Assembly (NCBI GenBank): GCA_000471045.1
Contig: KI301992.1
Location: 1,868,060-1,932,059, forward strand
Direction: 5' to 3'
DNA from: an actinobacterium LLX17
Lineage (GTDB): Bacteria; Actinomycetota; Actinomycetes; Propionibacteriales; Nocardioidaceae
DNA: 64,000 nt
The notes under the pieces were generated by a model. That model made no database searches. It saw nothing but the letters and a program-made list of their open reading frames with translations, and was not told where the DNA came from. Positions 8,429 through 19,188 of the stretch are shown piece by piece. Position 1 is the stretch's first letter; the number at the start of each line of letters is the position of its first letter. Both the position numbers and the translations under genes were made by a program.

Positions 8429-9066
8429 GCCAGAGCCTCCGCCACTCGCGGGGCGATGGCTGCCAGGGCGTGGCCCCGGTGGCTGATGCGGTCCTTCTCG
8501 GCCGGGTCGAGGCGCGCCGTCGAGACGTCGTAGCCGGTGGCCGCGAACAGCGGGTCGTAGCCGAAGCCACCCTCGCCGTCCTCGGCGTGCAGGACCCGGC
8601 CGGCCATCTCGCCGTGCTCGACGATCTCGGTGCCGTCCGGCAGGCACAGCGCCACGGCGCACACGAAGCGGGCCGTGCGGCGCACGTCGGGCACGTCGGC
8701 CAGCTGGTGCAGCACGAGGTCGTTGTTGGCCCGATCCTTGCCCGCACCCATCACGCCCGACCAGCGCGCCGACAGCACGCCCGGCATGCCGTTCAGCGCG
8801 TCGATGCAGAGGCCCGAGTCGTCGGCCAACGACGGGAGTCCCGTCGCCGCGACGGCCGCGCGGGCCTTCAGCAGGGCGTTGCCGGCGAAGCTGGGCTCGT
8901 CCTCGACCGGCTCGGGGTAGGCCGGCACATCGCCGAGGCCCAGGACCGTCAGTCCCGGCACGAGCGGCTCGACGATGCGACGCAGCTCGGCGAGCTTCTT
9001 GGCGTTGTTGGACGCCAGCAGGACGCGGCCGCCTGTGCTGGCTGTGGGGGTGGTGCCGTCGCTCAT
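8425..9066 (-). CDS. rdgB: RdgB/HAM1 non-canonical purine NTP pyrophosphatase
   Basis: 213 residues. It hydrolyses dITP, XTP and similar damaged nucleotides to the monophosphate. Family motifs are clear: [14 protein letters not shown] at the N-terminus, [30 protein letters not shown] with the catalytic Asp, [11 protein letters not shown] and SHRGHAL at the C-terminus. It overlaps rph by 4 nt (ATGA), the conserved actinobacterial rph-rdgB pair seen in mycobacteria (Rv1340-Rv1341). Confidence 0.96.
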   Translation of the reverse strand: MSDGTTPTASTGGRVLLASNNAKKLAELRRIVEPLVPGLTVLGLGDVPAYPEPVEDEPSFAGNALLKARAAVAATGLPSLADDSGLCIDALNGMPGVLSARWSGVMGAGKDRANNDLVLHQLADVPDVRRTARFVCAVALCLPDGTEIVEHGEMAGRVLHAEDGEGGFGYDPLFAATGYDVSTARLDPAEKDRISHRGHALAAIAPRVAEALA

Positions 9067-9785
9067 CCTGCGAGTGCTTCGGCCTGCAGACGGGTCAGGT
9101 CGACGCAGCCACCGGCAGCGAGCTCCAGCAGCGCGTCGAGCTCGGCCTTGTCGAACGGCGCGCCCTCGGCGGTGCCCTGCACCTCGATGAACGAGCCTGC
9201 GCCCGTCATCACGACGTTCATGTCGGTCTCGGCCCGGACGTCCTCGACGTAGGGCAGGTCGAGCATCGGCACGCCGTCGATGATGCCGACGCTGACGGCG
9301 GCCACCGAGTCGAGCAGCGGCTCCCCCGTCGTGGCGCCGAGCCCCTTGAGGTGCGAGACGGCGTCGGCCAGTGCGAGGTACGCGCCGGTGATGGCCGCGG
9401 TGCGCGTGCCGCCGTCGGCCTGCAGCACGTCGCAGTCGATCGTGATCGTGTTCTCGCCCAGTGCGGCCGTGTCGACGACGGCGCGCAGGGAGCGACCGAC
9501 GAGACGGCTGATCTCGTGCGTGCGCCCGCCGATGCGGCCCTTGACCGACTCACGCGAGGAGCGGTCGTGGGTGGCCTGCGGGAGCATCGCGTACTCGGCG
9601 GTCACCCAGCCCTGGCCCGAGCCCTTGCGCCAGCGCGGCACGCCCTCGGAAGCGGCGGCGGCGCACAGCACCCGCGTGCGACCGAACTCGATCAGGCAGG
9701 AGCCCTGCGCGTGGTCGAGCCACCCGCGCTGGATGCGGATGTCACGAAGCTGGTCGACGGCGCGGCCGTCCTCTCGAGTCGTCAT
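9063..9785 (-). CDS. rph: Ribonuclease PH
   Basis: 240 residues. A phosphate-dependent 3'-to-5' exoribonuclease that trims tRNA precursors. Markers are [34 protein letters not shown] (phosphate-binding Arg region), [20 protein letters not shown] and the C-terminal [11 protein letters not shown] and LLELAAGGC. Length is normal. It heads a two-gene operon with rdgB. A TAGGCT hexamer 6 nt before the ATG marks a leaderless promoter. Confidence 0.97.
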   Translation of the reverse strand: MTTREDGRAVDQLRDIRIQRGWLDHAQGSCLIEFGRTRVLCAAAASEGVPRWRKGSGQGWVTAEYAMLPQATHDRSSRESVKGRIGGRTHEISRLVGRSLRAVVDTAALGENTITIDCDVLQADGGTRTAAITGAYLALADAVSHLKGLGATTGEPLLDSVAAVSVGIIDGVPMLDLPYVEDVRAETDMNVVMTGAGSFIEVQGTAEGAPFDKAELDALLELAAGGCVDLTRLQAEALAG

Positions 9786-9791
9786 GCCCCG

Positions 9792-9797
9792 AGCCTA
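9792..9797 (-). promoter_or_regulatory. -10 element, predicted leaderless start of rph
   Basis: On the minus strand TAGGCT lies 6 nt before ATG 9785, with no ribosome-binding site between. Confidence 0.5.
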
Positions 9798-9906
9798 GGC
9801 GGCGCCGGCTGGCCGAGGTGACCAGGTGAGCCGCGTGGGACCGGTGAGGGGCCACGGTCGGGGATTTGCTCGGGTGTCCTGGCGGTCCGTAGGGTGGCCC
9901 GTCGAC

Positions 9907-11946
9907 ATGAACCGCGACCCCGAGGTGGACACGCCCTCCACCCACCCCGCGGCTCGCCATCGCGACGACATCGACGGGCTCCGGGCTCTCGCGATCCTGC
10001 TCGTCGTGACGTACCACGTCTGGTTCGGGCGGGTCTCCGGCGGCGTCGACGTCTTCCTGCTGATCTCCGCGTACCTGCTGACCGCCTCCCTGGTGCGGCA
10101 GGCGCAGGGCGGCGAACGCCTGCACCTGGGACGTCACTGGTTGCGCCGCTTCTCGCGACTCCTGCCGGCCGCGGTCGTCACGATCCTCGGCGTCCTGGCC
10201 ATGGTCTACCTGGTCCAGCCCCAGAGCACCTGGAGCGAGATGTGGCGCCAGGCGTGGTCGAGCCTGTTCTACGTGCAGAACTGGACGCTCGCCCTCTCCG
10301 AGGTCGACTACTACGCGCGCGACCTCGAGACCGCCAGCCCACTGCAGCACTTCTGGTCGCTGTCGGTCCAAGGCCAGGTCTTCGTGCTGTGGCCGATCCT
10401 CATCGCCCTGACGGCCTGGGTCACGCGTCGACGCCCCAGGCTCCTGGTCGCCGGCCTGATCGCGGTCTTCACACTCGTCCTGGCGGTGTCGCTGACCTAC
10501 TCCGTCAGCGCCACGGCTGAGTCCCAGGCCTTCGCCTACTTCGACACCCGCACGCGGCTCTGGGAGTTCGCCGCCGGCTCGCTGGCGGCACTCCTCGTGC
10601 CGCTGGTGCAGCTGCCCGGTGTCGTGCGCGCGGTCCTCGGCTGGGTCGGCGTGCTGGGCATCGTTGCCTGCGGCTTCGTGCTCGACGTCCAAGGTGGGTT
10701 CCCGGGCTACCTGGCGCTGTGGCCCGTCGTCTGCACGATCTTGGTGATCCTCGCGGGGGCCGGCCCGTCCCGCGGTGGACCCGCTGCCCTCCTGACCTGG
10801 CGACCGCTGCTCGCGCTGGGCCGGTACGCGTATGCGCTGTACCTCGTGCACTGGCCGATCCTCATCGCCTGGCTGATGTTGCCCGGGCGGTCCGGCGTCG
10901 GGCTCGCCGGCGGGATCGGCGTCATCGCGCTCTCGCTGCTGATCGCACGCCAGCTCACGCTCGAGGTCGAGCGACCCGTCCGCCGCTTCGCCGCGGGCTC
11001 GAGCACCCGGTGGCGCCACGGCGTCGTGGTCGCGGCCTGTGTGGCGCTCCTGGCCGGACCGCTCGCGCTCTGGCAGACCCAGGTGAACGCCCGCGCCGCG
11101 GCGGTCGATCCGACGGATCGCTCGATCTACCCGGGGGCGGCCGTCCTGGACTCACCCGGTCTCGTCGGCCCGTCAGACGCCCCGATGGTCCCCCTGCCCA
11201 CCGAGCTCAGGCAGGAGTGGGTCCAGGTCGGCGAATCATGCCGCGGCGACTGGGCCCCGACCGACCGTCGCGTGGCCGAGACCTGCTTCCACCCGAAGAC
11301 CCCTCAGGAAGACGGCACGACGGTCCTCGTCGTCGGCGACTCCCATGCCCAGCAACTGGCCCAGCCCCTGCTCACCCTGTCGCAGGAGAAGGGCTGGGAC
11401 GTCGTCTTCGTGCTCAAGGGCGGTTGCCCGCTCGGATTCGGGGAGCCGTCGAACAACCTCGAGGGGCCTGAAGCCTGCGAGGCCTGGCGACACGCCGCCG
11501 TCGACTACGCGGTCGACATGCAACCCGCGGCCGTCTACGTCGTGACCACGAAGTCGGTTCCCCACGTGGCCGAACGCCCCCTGACCGGTGTCGACCTCGT
11601 GATCGGCGACCTGCTCGACGCGGGCATCGGCGTCATCGGTGTGCGCGACAACCCGCGATTCTCCTTCAGCATGTACTCCTGCCTGCGTCACCAGGAGCGT
11701 GACTGCGCCGCGCCCCTTGAGCACGTGCTGGCACCCGTGCGGCCGAGCTTGCCGATGGACGACCGTGTCGTGCAGGTGGACTTCACGCCGTGGCTGTGTC
11801 CCGGCGGAACCTGCCTCGGCAAGATCGGCAACATCGCGGTGTACATCGACGACAACCACCCCAGCCGGACCTACGGAGCCACGTTGGCGCCGATGCTGGC
11901 GGAGATGATCGATGCTCAGCAAGACCGCCTGGACTCGCTGCTCTGA
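9907..11946 (+). CDS. Acyltransferase 3 / SGNH fusion (OafA-YrhL family)
   Basis: 679 residues from ATG 9907. The N-terminal ~370 residues are an acyltransferase-3 membrane domain with about ten helices; it starts DDIDGLRALAILLVVTYHVW, carrying the R and H of the family, and includes FLLISAYLLTASL. After a last helix near residue 380 an extracellular SGNH-like domain follows, opening VLVVGDSHAQQL with the GDSH block. Such proteins O-acetylate surface polysaccharides: the membrane part passes acetyl across and the SGNH part transfers it. It interrupts the mycobacterial rph / Rv1339 order. A TAGGGT hexamer lies 11 nt before the ATG; the start could be slightly further upstream. Confidence 0.9.
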   Translation: MNRDPEVDTPSTHPAARHRDDIDGLRALAILLVVTYHVWFGRVSGGVDVFLLISAYLLTASLVRQAQGGERLHLGRHWLRRFSRLLPAAVVTILGVLAMVYLVQPQSTWSEMWRQAWSSLFYVQNWTLALSEVDYYARDLETASPLQHFWSLSVQGQVFVLWPILIALTAWVTRRRPRLLVAGLIAVFTLVLAVSLTYSVSATAESQAFAYFDTRTRLWEFAAGSLAALLVPLVQLPGVVRAVLGWVGVLGIVACGFVLDVQGGFPGYLALWPVVCTILVILAGAGPSRGGPAALLTWRPLLALGRYAYALYLVHWPILIAWLMLPGRSGVGLAGGIGVIALSLLIARQLTLEVERPVRRFAAGSSTRWRHGVVVAACVALLAGPLALWQTQVNARAAAVDPTDRSIYPGAAVLDSPGLVGPSDAPMVPLPTELRQEWVQVGESCRGDWAPTDRRVAETCFHPKTPQEDGTTVLVVGDSHAQQLAQPLLTLSQEKGWDVVFVLKGGCPLGFGEPSNNLEGPEACEAWRHAAVDYAVDMQPAAVYVVTTKSVPHVAERPLTGVDLVIGDLLDAGIGVIGVRDNPRFSFSMYSCLRHQERDCAAPLEHVLAPVRPSLPMDDRVVQVDFTPWLCPGGTCLGKIGNIAVYIDDNHPSRTYGATLAPMLAEMIDAQQDRLDSLL

Positions 11947-11953
11947 CGAACCC

Positions 11954-12712
11954 TCACAGCTCGAAGACGTCGCCGGGGCGCACGACGTCGTAACGGCCCG
12001 ACCACGCCGACTTCACGTCGGCCTCGACCTCGACCGCGTCGGTCCAGGCCGGGATGTGCGTGACGAGCAGGTGCTTGACGCGGGCCTCGACCGAGCAGCG
12101 CCCGGCGTCGGCGCCGGTGAGGTGCAGGTTCGGCGGGTTGTCGCTGGACTCGACGAACGACGCCTCGCACAGGAACAGGTCGGCGTCCTGCGCCAGCTCG
12201 GTGAGCGCCGGCGTGGGCCCCGTGTCGCCGGAGTAGGCCACGACGTGCCCGCCGGCCTCGACCCGCAGGCCGAACGCCACGACCGGGTGGTCGACGCGGT
12301 ACGCGACGACCCGGAACGGCCCCACCTCGGCCACCGGCTCCTGCTCCCACGGCACGACCTGCAGGGCATCGACCGGCGGCTCTCCCCCCGGTCCGCCGGC
12401 GGCCGAGATGTACTCCGAGGCACCGGCCGGCGCGAAGACCGGCACCAGCGCGTACGGGCCGTCGGGGTGGTACTTGGCCAGCACGAGGAAGCTCGTGAGG
12501 TCGATGCAGTGATCGGGGTGCAGGTGGCTGATGGCGATGCCGTCGATGTCGCGCGGGTCGCAGTAGCGCTGCAGCTGACCGAGCGAGCCGTTGCCGAGGT
12601 CGAGGACGAGTCGCCAGGTGCGGCCCTCGTGCTCGTGCTCGAGCAGGTAGCAGCTGGCGGACGAGTCGGGGCCGGGGTACGAGCCGGAGCACCCCACGAC
12701 GGTGAGCTTCAC
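11954..12712 (-). CDS. Metallo-beta-lactamase fold hydrolase, Rv1339-like cyclic nucleotide phosphodiesterase
   Basis: 252 residues. The metal site is [10 protein letters not shown] (HxHxDH), with YSGDTGPT and a late histidine in LLVTHIPAW, as in RNase Z-like and CpdP-type enzymes. Position matters: the gene directly follows murI with a 4-nt overlap, exactly as Rv1339 follows murI in M. tuberculosis, and Rv1339 has been reported as an atypical cAMP phosphodiesterase. A cAMP-hydrolysing role is therefore likely but not proven from sequence. Its stop is 8 bp from the convergent acyltransferase gene. Confidence 0.88.
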   Translation of the reverse strand: MKLTVVGCSGSYPGPDSSASCYLLEHEHEGRTWRLVLDLGNGSLGQLQRYCDPRDIDGIAISHLHPDHCIDLTSFLVLAKYHPDGPYALVPVFAPAGASEYISAAGGPGGEPPVDALQVVPWEQEPVAEVGPFRVVAYRVDHPVVAFGLRVEAGGHVVAYSGDTGPTPALTELAQDADLFLCEASFVESSDNPPNLHLTGADAGRCSVEARVKHLLVTHIPAWTDAVEVEADVKSAWSGRYDVVRPGDVFEL

Positions 12713-13542
12713 GCGGTCGCTCCCATCGGGCTCGGGGGTCGCACGGGTGCGGGCAGGGCGACGACGTGGCCGATCTCCGGGCCCAGGAAGCGCCGTCCGA
12801 CCTCGCCGAACTCCTCGGGCCGACCGGTCGTCATGAACCGGTGGACCGGCTCCGGCAGGGCCGGATCGCGGACGAGTCCCTCGCGCGCCAGCAGCGCATA
12901 GACGTCCTTGGCCGTCTCCTCGGCGCTCGAGACGAGCGTCACCGCGTCACCCATGACGTACGACAGTACGCCGGTCAGCAGCGGGTAGTGCGTGCACCCG
13001 AGCACCAACGTGTCGACGCCGGCCTCCTTGAGCGGCGCGAGGTACTCCTCGGCCACGCTCATCAGCTCGTCACCACCGGTCACGCCGGCCTCGACGAAGT
13101 CGACGAAGCGGGGGCACGCTCGGGTGTGCAGCTCGATGGTGGGATTGGCGGCGAAGGCGTCGTCGTACGCACGTGAGGTGGCGGTCGACGCGGTGCAGAT
13201 GACACCGACCCGGCCGTTGCGCGTGGCATTGACGGCCCGCCTGGTGGCCGGCACGATCACCTCGACGACCGGGACGCGGTAGCGCTCACGGGCGTCGCGC
13301 AGCACCGCGGCGCTGGCGGAGTTGCAGGCGATGACGAGCATCTTGACGCCCTGGTCGACGAGCCGGTCGAGGCAGTCCAGCGCGTACTCGCGCACCTGCG
13401 AGATGGGCTTGGCGCCATACGGCTGGCGAGCCGTGTCACCGACGTAGAGCACCGGCTCGTGCGGCAGCTGGTCGAGCACGGCGCGCGCCACCGTGAGCCC
13501 GCCGAAGCCTGAGTCGAAGATGCCGATCGGTGCGTCCGCCAC
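12709..13542 (-). CDS. murI: Glutamate racemase
   Basis: 277 residues. It supplies D-glutamate for peptidoglycan. The N-terminus is [15 protein letters not shown], the two catalytic cysteines are in VIACNSASA and [10 protein letters not shown], and substrate residues are in PYGAK and EVIVPA. It is the first gene of a murI / MBL pair. TACGCT sits 6 nt before its GTG start, so it has its own leaderless promoter, separate from prs upstream. Confidence 0.97.
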   Translation of the reverse strand: MADAPIGIFDSGFGGLTVARAVLDQLPHEPVLYVGDTARQPYGAKPISQVREYALDCLDRLVDQGVKMLVIACNSASAAVLRDARERYRVPVVEVIVPATRRAVNATRNGRVGVICTASTATSRAYDDAFAANPTIELHTRACPRFVDFVEAGVTGGDELMSVAEEYLAPLKEAGVDTLVLGCTHYPLLTGVLSYVMGDAVTLVSSAEETAKDVYALLAREGLVRDPALPEPVHRFMTTGRPEEFGEVGRRFLGPEIGHVVALPAPVRPPSPMGATA

Positions 13543-13548
13543 AGGATG

Positions 13549-13554
13549 AGCGTA
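13549..13554 (-). promoter_or_regulatory. -10 element, predicted leaderless start of murI
   Basis: TACGCT on the minus strand, 6 nt before the GTG at 13542. It lies in the 16-bp gap after prs. Confidence 0.45.
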
Positions 13555-13558
13555 GGGC

Positions 13559-14536
13559 CTACAGCGGCAGCTTGGGCTGCGGCGGGGCGTGCGTGGGGTC
13601 GACGCCGTCGAACAGGCTGGAGACCGACTCGCCGGCGTGGATGCGGGCGATGGCCTCGGCGAACAGCGGGGCGACCGAGCGCACCCGCAGCTCGGGCCAG
13701 TCGGCCGGGGCCGGCACGGTGTCGGTCGTGACGACCTCGCTGATGGTGGGGTGATGGCGGAGGCGCTCGACGGCCTTGCCGGTGAACAGGCCGTGGGTGC
13801 ACGCCACCGAGGCCTCCGTGACGCCTTCGGCCTCGAGCATCGTGATGAGCTCGACGATCGAGCCGCCGGTGGCGATCTCGTCGTCGAGCACGATGACGCG
13901 CTTGCCGGCCACGTCGCCCACGATCGCGTCGATCACGACCTTGTCATCGCCCGTGCGCTGCTTGCTGCCGGCCGCCACGGGCAGGCCGAGCAGGCGGGCG
14001 AACTGCGAGGCGGTCTTGGCGTTGCCGAAGTCGGGCGAGACCACGACGGTGTCGGTGAGGTCGCGGGAGCGGTAGTAGTCGGCGAGCTCACCGATCGCGG
14101 TGAGGTGGTCGAGCGGCATCGCGAAGAAGCCGTGCACCTGAGGGGCGTGCAGCGTCATGGTGACGACGCGGCTGACGCCCGCCGTGGCCATCATGTCGGC
14201 CACGAGCTTGCCGCCGATCGAGATGCGCGAGGCATCCTTCTTGTCGGACCGGGCGTAGGCGTAGTGCGGCACGACGACCGTGATGGACGCGGCCGAGGCG
14301 CCGCGCGCTGCGTCGACCATCAGCAGCAGCTCCATCAGGTGGTCCTGCGTGGGCGGCACCAGGGGCTGGATGATGTAGACGTCGCGCTGGCGGCAGTTCG
14401 CGAGCAGCTGCACCTGCAGGCAGTCGTTGCTGAACCGCGAGGTGTCCGACGGCGAGAGACCGATGCCGAGGTGGCTGCAGATCTGCTCGGCGAGGGGTCG
14501 ATGAGCGCTTCCGGAGAAGACCACGATCTGGCTCAC
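13559..14536 (-). CDS. prs: Ribose-phosphate diphosphokinase (PRPP synthase)
   Basis: 325 residues from GTG 14536. It makes PRPP from ribose-5-phosphate and ATP. Motifs: [25 protein letters not shown], the ATP/ribose site [28 protein letters not shown] and the PRPP loop [16 protein letters not shown]. The usual RQD/E and K-type active-site residues vary slightly ([11 protein letters not shown]), as in some actinobacterial paralogues, so this may be a second Prs rather than the glmU-linked main copy. Its position between the cysM region and murI is not the mycobacterial arrangement. Confidence 0.9.
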   Translation of the reverse strand: MSQIVVFSGSAHRPLAEQICSHLGIGLSPSDTSRFSNDCLQVQLLANCRQRDVYIIQPLVPPTQDHLMELLLMVDAARGASAASITVVVPHYAYARSDKKDASRISIGGKLVADMMATAGVSRVVTMTLHAPQVHGFFAMPLDHLTAIGELADYYRSRDLTDTVVVSPDFGNAKTASQFARLLGLPVAAGSKQRTGDDKVVIDAIVGDVAGKRVIVLDDEIATGGSIVELITMLEAEGVTEASVACTHGLFTGKAVERLRHHPTISEVVTTDTVPAPADWPELRVRSVAPLFAEAIARIHAGESVSSLFDGVDPTHAPPQPKLPL

Positions 14537-14542
14537 GGGACG

Positions 14543-14548
14543 AGGCTA
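14543..14548 (-). promoter_or_regulatory. -10 element, predicted leaderless start of prs
   Basis: TAGCCT on the minus strand, 6 nt before the GTG at 14536. Confidence 0.45.
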
Positions 14549-14576
14549 GCCCACCCCGTCCCGTGAGCGGAACGGG

Positions 14577-15125
14577 TCAGCTGCGCACGCGCTGGATCAT
14601 GCCCTTCTTGACCTCTTCGGGACGGTACTGCTCGCTGGCGTACGAGGAGATCGCGACGATCGCGCCGGTCACGACCGGTATGGCCCACTGCAGGGCGGCG
14701 AGCTTCTTCTGCGCGGCGGCGACGTCCGGCGGGGTGCTCGGGGCCGGCGTGGTGCCGTCGACGGCCGGGACGGCCTGGTGCTCGGAGACCTTCTTGCCCA
14801 GCGCACGGCTGTAGGCGGTGAGGCCGAGCGCGCCGGCGGTGAGGGCGGTCTTGGTCAGCGCCATCTGGCCGACGCCCTTCTGGGCAGTCATGCGGCCGAG
14901 GTCGTGCTGCAGCAGGCCGACGCTGCCGGCCAGGTGGGCGCCGATCGCGACGGCGTTGACCGGGGTCCACCGGTCCCAGCCGGCATTCGCGACGGCGCCG
15001 ACGTCGCGGGACTCACCGGCGCGAGCAGCAGCCGGGTTGAGCGCGACGGCGTTGGCGAGGGTGCCGCCGAACCAGGCGGCGACGCCCAGATCGTGCAGCT
15101 GGTGGACAACAGTGGCGCGGGCCAT
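14577..15125 (-). CDS. Hypothetical protein with several weak membrane segments
   Basis: 182 residues; I do not recognise the family. It opens MARATVVHQLHDLGVAAWFG, has Ala/Val/Leu-rich stretches at ~20-35, ~65-80, ~98-115 and a clearer one near 150 (WAIPVVTGAIVAISS), and a Pro/Thr/Ala linker (~125-140) before the last helix. The tail is basic (PEEVKKGMIQRVRS). It is probably an inner-membrane protein. GAGGAG stands a few bases before ATG 15125, so it has an ordinary ribosome site. It lies between cysM and prs on the same strand. Confidence 0.75.
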   Translation of the reverse strand: MARATVVHQLHDLGVAAWFGGTLANAVALNPAAARAGESRDVGAVANAGWDRWTPVNAVAIGAHLAGSVGLLQHDLGRMTAQKGVGQMALTKTALTAGALGLTAYSRALGKKVSEHQAVPAVDGTTPAPSTPPDVAAAQKKLAALQWAIPVVTGAIVAISSYASEQYRPEEVKKGMIQRVRS

Positions 15126-15196
15126 GAGGGCTCCTCAAGAAGGGGTCGGGGATCGACCGCTCCGTACCCACGATGCCGAGCGCGCAAACGGCGGGC

Positions 15197-16460
<1,264 letters not shown>

Positions 16461-16461
<1 letters not shown>

Positions 16462-16916
16462 CAGTGCTTCGCCTTCTCGTCGGGGACGTCGGCATAACGC
16501 TCGACGATCGTGACTTCTTCCTCGGTGACCTCGCCGTCGACGATCCGGTAGGACCGGAAGTCGACGGGACCGGACTCGTGCGCGCCCTCGCGGGTGCTCA
16601 CGAGGACGTAGTGTGCGCCGGGCTCGGAGGCCAGGTTGATGTCGGTGCGCGACGGATACGCCTCGGTGGCGGTGTGCGAGTGGTAGATCACGACGGGGTC
16701 CTCGTCGCGGTCGTCCATCTCGCGGTAGAGCCGCAGCAGGTCGGTGGAGTCGAACTCGTAGAACGTGGGCGACATCGCGGCGTTGACCATGGGGATGAAC
16801 CGGGTCGGGCGGTCGGAGCCGATGGGGCCGGCGACGACGCCGCACGCCTCGTCGGGGTGGTCACGCCGGGCATGCTCGACAATCGCGTCGTGGATCTCGC
16901 GCTCGATGGTCAACAC
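16461..16916 (-). CDS. mec: Mec: JAMM-family Zn metallopeptidase of the CysO pathway
   Basis: 151 residues. Zinc motif: a glutamate in HPDEACGVV (~23), then YHSHTATEAYPSRTD, which is H-x-H-x7-S-x2-D (79-92). In M. tuberculosis Mec (Rv1334) releases cysteine from the CysO-Cys adduct by cutting after the Gly-Gly. Because CysO here has a C-terminal tail, Mec is also the obvious candidate for removing it; related JAMM peptidases QbsD and HcyD trim tails from QbsE and HcyS. GTG 16916 is chosen because the protein then aligns with the family and TAGACT lies 8 nt upstream. Confidence 0.93.
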
Positions 16917-16924
16917 GATGCCCG

Positions 16925-16930
16925 AGTCTA
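16925..16930 (-). promoter_or_regulatory. -10 element of mec-cysO-cysM
   Basis: TAGACT on the minus strand, in the extended context GATAGACT, lies 8 nt before the mec GTG. The 59-bp gap to the DUF2017 gene leaves room for a separate promoter for the cysteine operon. Confidence 0.4.
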
Positions 16931-16975
16931 TCGATGGGCTGGGCGCTCGGCCCGGCGCGTCCGCGGGCCGGACGT

Positions 16976-17563
16976 TCAGTCGAGCGAGGTGACGAGCGAC
17001 TCCTGCACGTAGCCGAGCCAGTCGTAGATCTCGCTCATCGCGACGACGGCCTCGTCGTCGGAGTGGGCGACGATCTCGAGGTCGGACTCGTCCTCGATGC
17101 CCAGGCGCACGGCGACGGCCAGCCGGATGTCGGTGAGCGACCGGAGCCACGCCTGCACCGCGTCGGGTGTCAGCTCGACCTCGACGGGCGCTTGCCCGCG
17201 GGGGTCGGCCGTGGGCTGGGGGTCGAGCCCCGCGTCGACCAGCGACGCAATGAGGGTCTCGGCGTTGCCGACCTTGGTCGACGTGAGGGAGCGCTCGGTG
17301 AACCGGCGGAACTCCCCCGCCTCGCCGGCGTCGTCGCGGTAGGCGTCGGGCAGCAGACGCTGCAGCACGGGGTCGTCGGGCGGCTCGGACGGCCCACCGA
17401 GGCCCAGCTGGGCGGCCAGGGGGTCGGCGTCGGCCTCGTCGGCCCCGTTGCGGTCGCGCAGCAGCTCGACGAGCTGTCGGGACAGGTTGACCAGCAGGTG
17501 CGCCTCGCCCGGCTCGAACGTGGCGACGGGGCCACCACGTCGGCGGCGACGGAAGGGCTTCAT
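16976..17563 (-). CDS. DUF2017 protein (AosR/Rv1332-like)
   Basis: 195 residues: a basic head ([11 protein letters not shown]), then ATFEPGEAHLLVNLSRQLVELL, FRRFTERSLTSTK, EVELTPDAVQAWLRSLTDIRLAVAVRLGI and EIYDWLGYVQESLV. This matches DUF2017. The M. tuberculosis member Rv1332 (AosR) has been described as a redox-responsive regulator of the neighbouring mec-cysO-cysM operon. The same neighbour order here (clpS-DUF2017-mec-cysO-cysM) supports that role. The ATG overlaps the clpS stop by one base (TGATG), so it is translated with clpS. Confidence 0.88.
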   Translation of the reverse strand: MKPFRRRRRGGPVATFEPGEAHLLVNLSRQLVELLRDRNGADEADADPLAAQLGLGGPSEPPDDPVLQRLLPDAYRDDAGEAGEFRRFTERSLTSTKVGNAETLIASLVDAGLDPQPTADPRGQAPVEVELTPDAVQAWLRSLTDIRLAVAVRLGIEDESDLEIVAHSDDEAVVAMSEIYDWLGYVQESLVTSLD

Positions 17564-17856
17564 CAGGTGTCCTTCTGGAGCGTGGCCCACAGGCCGAACT
17601 CGTGCATGGCCTGCACGTGACGCTCCATCTGCTCGCGGCTGCCGCTGGAGACGACGGCCTTGCCCTCGTGGTGCACCGCCATCATCAGCTCGGTGGCCTT
17701 GGCCTCGGTGTAGCCGAAGTAGGTGCGGAAGACGTAGGCCACGTAGCTCATCAGGTTGACGGGGTCGTTCCAGACGATGGTGACCCACGGCGTCTCGGGC
17801 TCGAGGGTCGCGTCGACCTCGGGCTCGCGGTGCTGCACCGGGGCGGTCTTGGTCAC
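17563..17856 (-). CDS. clpS: ATP-dependent Clp protease adaptor ClpS
   Basis: 97 residues. Family core: [27 protein letters not shown] with the Asp/Asn pair that binds N-degron substrates, then [14 protein letters not shown] (conserved His) and [17 protein letters not shown]. It delivers N-end-rule substrates to ClpC/ClpA-ClpP. It heads the run towards DUF2017 and mec. A CATGAT hexamer (17863-17868) is 6 nt before the GTG start. Confidence 0.95.
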   Translation of the reverse strand: MTKTAPVQHREPEVDATLEPETPWVTIVWNDPVNLMSYVAYVFRTYFGYTEAKATELMMAVHHEGKAVVSSGSREQMERHVQAMHEFGLWATLQKDT

Positions 17857-17862
17857 GACTCC

Positions 17863-17868
17863 ATCATG
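17863..17868 (-). promoter_or_regulatory. -10-like element before clpS
   Basis: CATGAT on the minus strand, 6 nt before the GTG at 17856. It differs from TATGAT by one base, so this is weaker than the TAnnnT cases. Confidence 0.35.
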
Positions 17869-17905
17869 ACGCAGGACCCTGACACACGAAAACGGCGCGT
17901 GCGCG

Positions 17906-18946
17906 TCAGGCCAGCAGCTGTTCCGCGAGCAGGCGCAGGGTCGTGTCGCGGGCCGGCGAGGTGCGCGGGTCGACGCCGGTGCGCTCGGAGCCGATCGGGT
18001 TGATCATCACCTCGTCGACGCCGAAGTCGTCGGCGAGCCGGCGGATCTCGGCGGCAGCCTCGTCGGGCGCGCCGGCGACGACGCGGCGCATGCCGGACTC
18101 GACCATGGCGACGATCTGGTCGGGCCAGGTCAGCGCCAGGGCGTCGTCGACGAGATCGAGCGCACTGAGCGGCAGACCACTGCGCAGCCGCGCCATCAGC
18201 TGTATCTGCGGCAGGGCGGCGTCGAGCGCTTCCTGCCGCGTCGGAGCCACGGAGGCGTTGACGGTCAGGAAGGTCGTCGGCTCGGAGCAGACGTCGCTGG
18301 CCCGGAACTCCGAGCGATAGGTGGCGAGCGCCTCGGCCGTGCCCTGGCCGGAGAAGTGGTGCGCGAACACGTACGGCAGACCCTTGGCCGCGGCCAGGTG
18401 CGCCGAGTACATCGACGATCCGAGCAACCACAGCGCCGGGACGGTGCGCGCGTCTGGCGTCGCCTTGAGCACGTGGTCCTGGTTGCGGAACGGGATGCGG
18501 ACGCCGTCGGCGCCCATCAGAGCGACGACGTCGTCGAGGTACTGCGGGAAGCGCTGCACGTCGGTGTCGTCGCGTCCGGCAGCGCCGCGCAGCGCCATGG
18601 AGGTGATGGGGTCGGTGCCGGGCGCGCGGCCGATGCCGAGGTCGATGCGGCCGGGGTGGGCCGCCTCGAGCAGCGCGAACTGCTCGGCCACGGCCAGCGG
18701 AGCGTGGTTGGGCAGCATGACGCCGCCTGACCCCAGCCGGATGCGCTGGGTGTGCGCGGCGAGGTGGGCGATCAGCACCGGCGGGCTGGTGGCCGCGACG
18801 GCCGGCATGTTGTGGTGCTCGGCGACCCAGAACCGCGTGTAGCCGAGGTCGTCGGCTACACGGGCGACGGCCGTCGACGCGGCGAGCGCGTCGGAGGACG
18901 TCTGGTCGGAGCGGACGGGGACCAGGTCGAGCACGGAGAGCCTCAC
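17906..18946 (-). CDS. LLM-class (luciferase-like) flavin-dependent oxidoreductase, MsnO8 type
   Basis: 346 residues. A TIM-barrel monooxygenase: [18 protein letters not shown] at the start, [71 protein letters not shown] and [24 protein letters not shown]. These blocks are typical of the MsnO8/YhbW branch, usually taken to use FMN. The F420-binding motifs of Fgd-type members are not obvious. The substrate is unknown. An FMN reductase gene lies about 1.2 kb upstream and could supply reduced flavin. Confidence 0.88.
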   Translation of the reverse strand: MRLSVLDLVPVRSDQTSSDALAASTAVARVADDLGYTRFWVAEHHNMPAVAATSPPVLIAHLAAHTQRIRLGSGGVMLPNHAPLAVAEQFALLEAAHPGRIDLGIGRAPGTDPITSMALRGAAGRDDTDVQRFPQYLDDVVALMGADGVRIPFRNQDHVLKATPDARTVPALWLLGSSMYSAHLAAAKGLPYVFAHHFSGQGTAEALATYRSEFRASDVCSEPTTFLTVNASVAPTRQEALDAALPQIQLMARLRSGLPLSALDLVDDALALTWPDQIVAMVESGMRRVVAGAPDEAAAEIRRLADDFGVDEVMINPIGSERTGVDPRTSPARDTTLRLLAEQLLA

Positions 18947-18980
18947 GGCGGGTTCAACAACCCGTCGGCCCCCAGACTTC

Positions 18981-19007
18981 CCTCAGGCCGCCACGTCACC
19001 GCTCGGC
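18981..19007. repeat. Duplicate of the 3' end of the MpaB-type gene
   Basis: 27 bp here match 19187-19213, the last codons and stop of the oxygenase gene, at 25 of 27 positions. The two copies enclose the four-armed palindromic element at 19020-19131, like a long diverged target-site duplication. Confidence 0.65.
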
Positions 19008-19019
19008 CCAGCCTCTCAG

Positions 19020-19131
19020 CGGTGAGTCAGTGGCCGAACTCGCCAGCTGGCGGTGAGCTATGGGCCGAATTCGCGGTCCATTCGGCCACTCAAGCACCGC
19101 CCACGGTGCCGTTTGGCCCGCAACTCACCGC
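19020..19131. repeat. Four-armed palindromic element, copy A
   Basis: Four related arms in the order forward, forward, reverse, reverse: 19020-19042, 19050-19073, 19080-19100 and 19112-19131. Forward arms read CGGTGAGT-n3-TGGCCGAA-CTCG or close to it; reverse arms are their complements (TTCGGCCACT ... CACCGC). The whole can fold as a nested cruciform. A second copy is at 62750-62861. There is no ORF inside, and it lies upstream of the LLM gene. Confidence 0.75.
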
Positions 19132-19188
19132 TCAGGGCCGGCAGGAGGGCGTCACCGTCGGATCATGCGTGAGACGTCCCGCTGAGCC

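Noticed and set aside
17906..18946. Luciferase-like gene read as an F420-dependent enzyme
   Set aside because: Its blocks match the MsnO8/YhbW group, usually FMN-linked; nothing in the sequence shows F420 binding, and the local FbiA-like gene looks degraded.
19020..19131. Element A as an integron or phage attachment site
   Set aside because: No integrase gene or tRNA is adjacent in the window, and the arm pattern is not that of attC or att sites.
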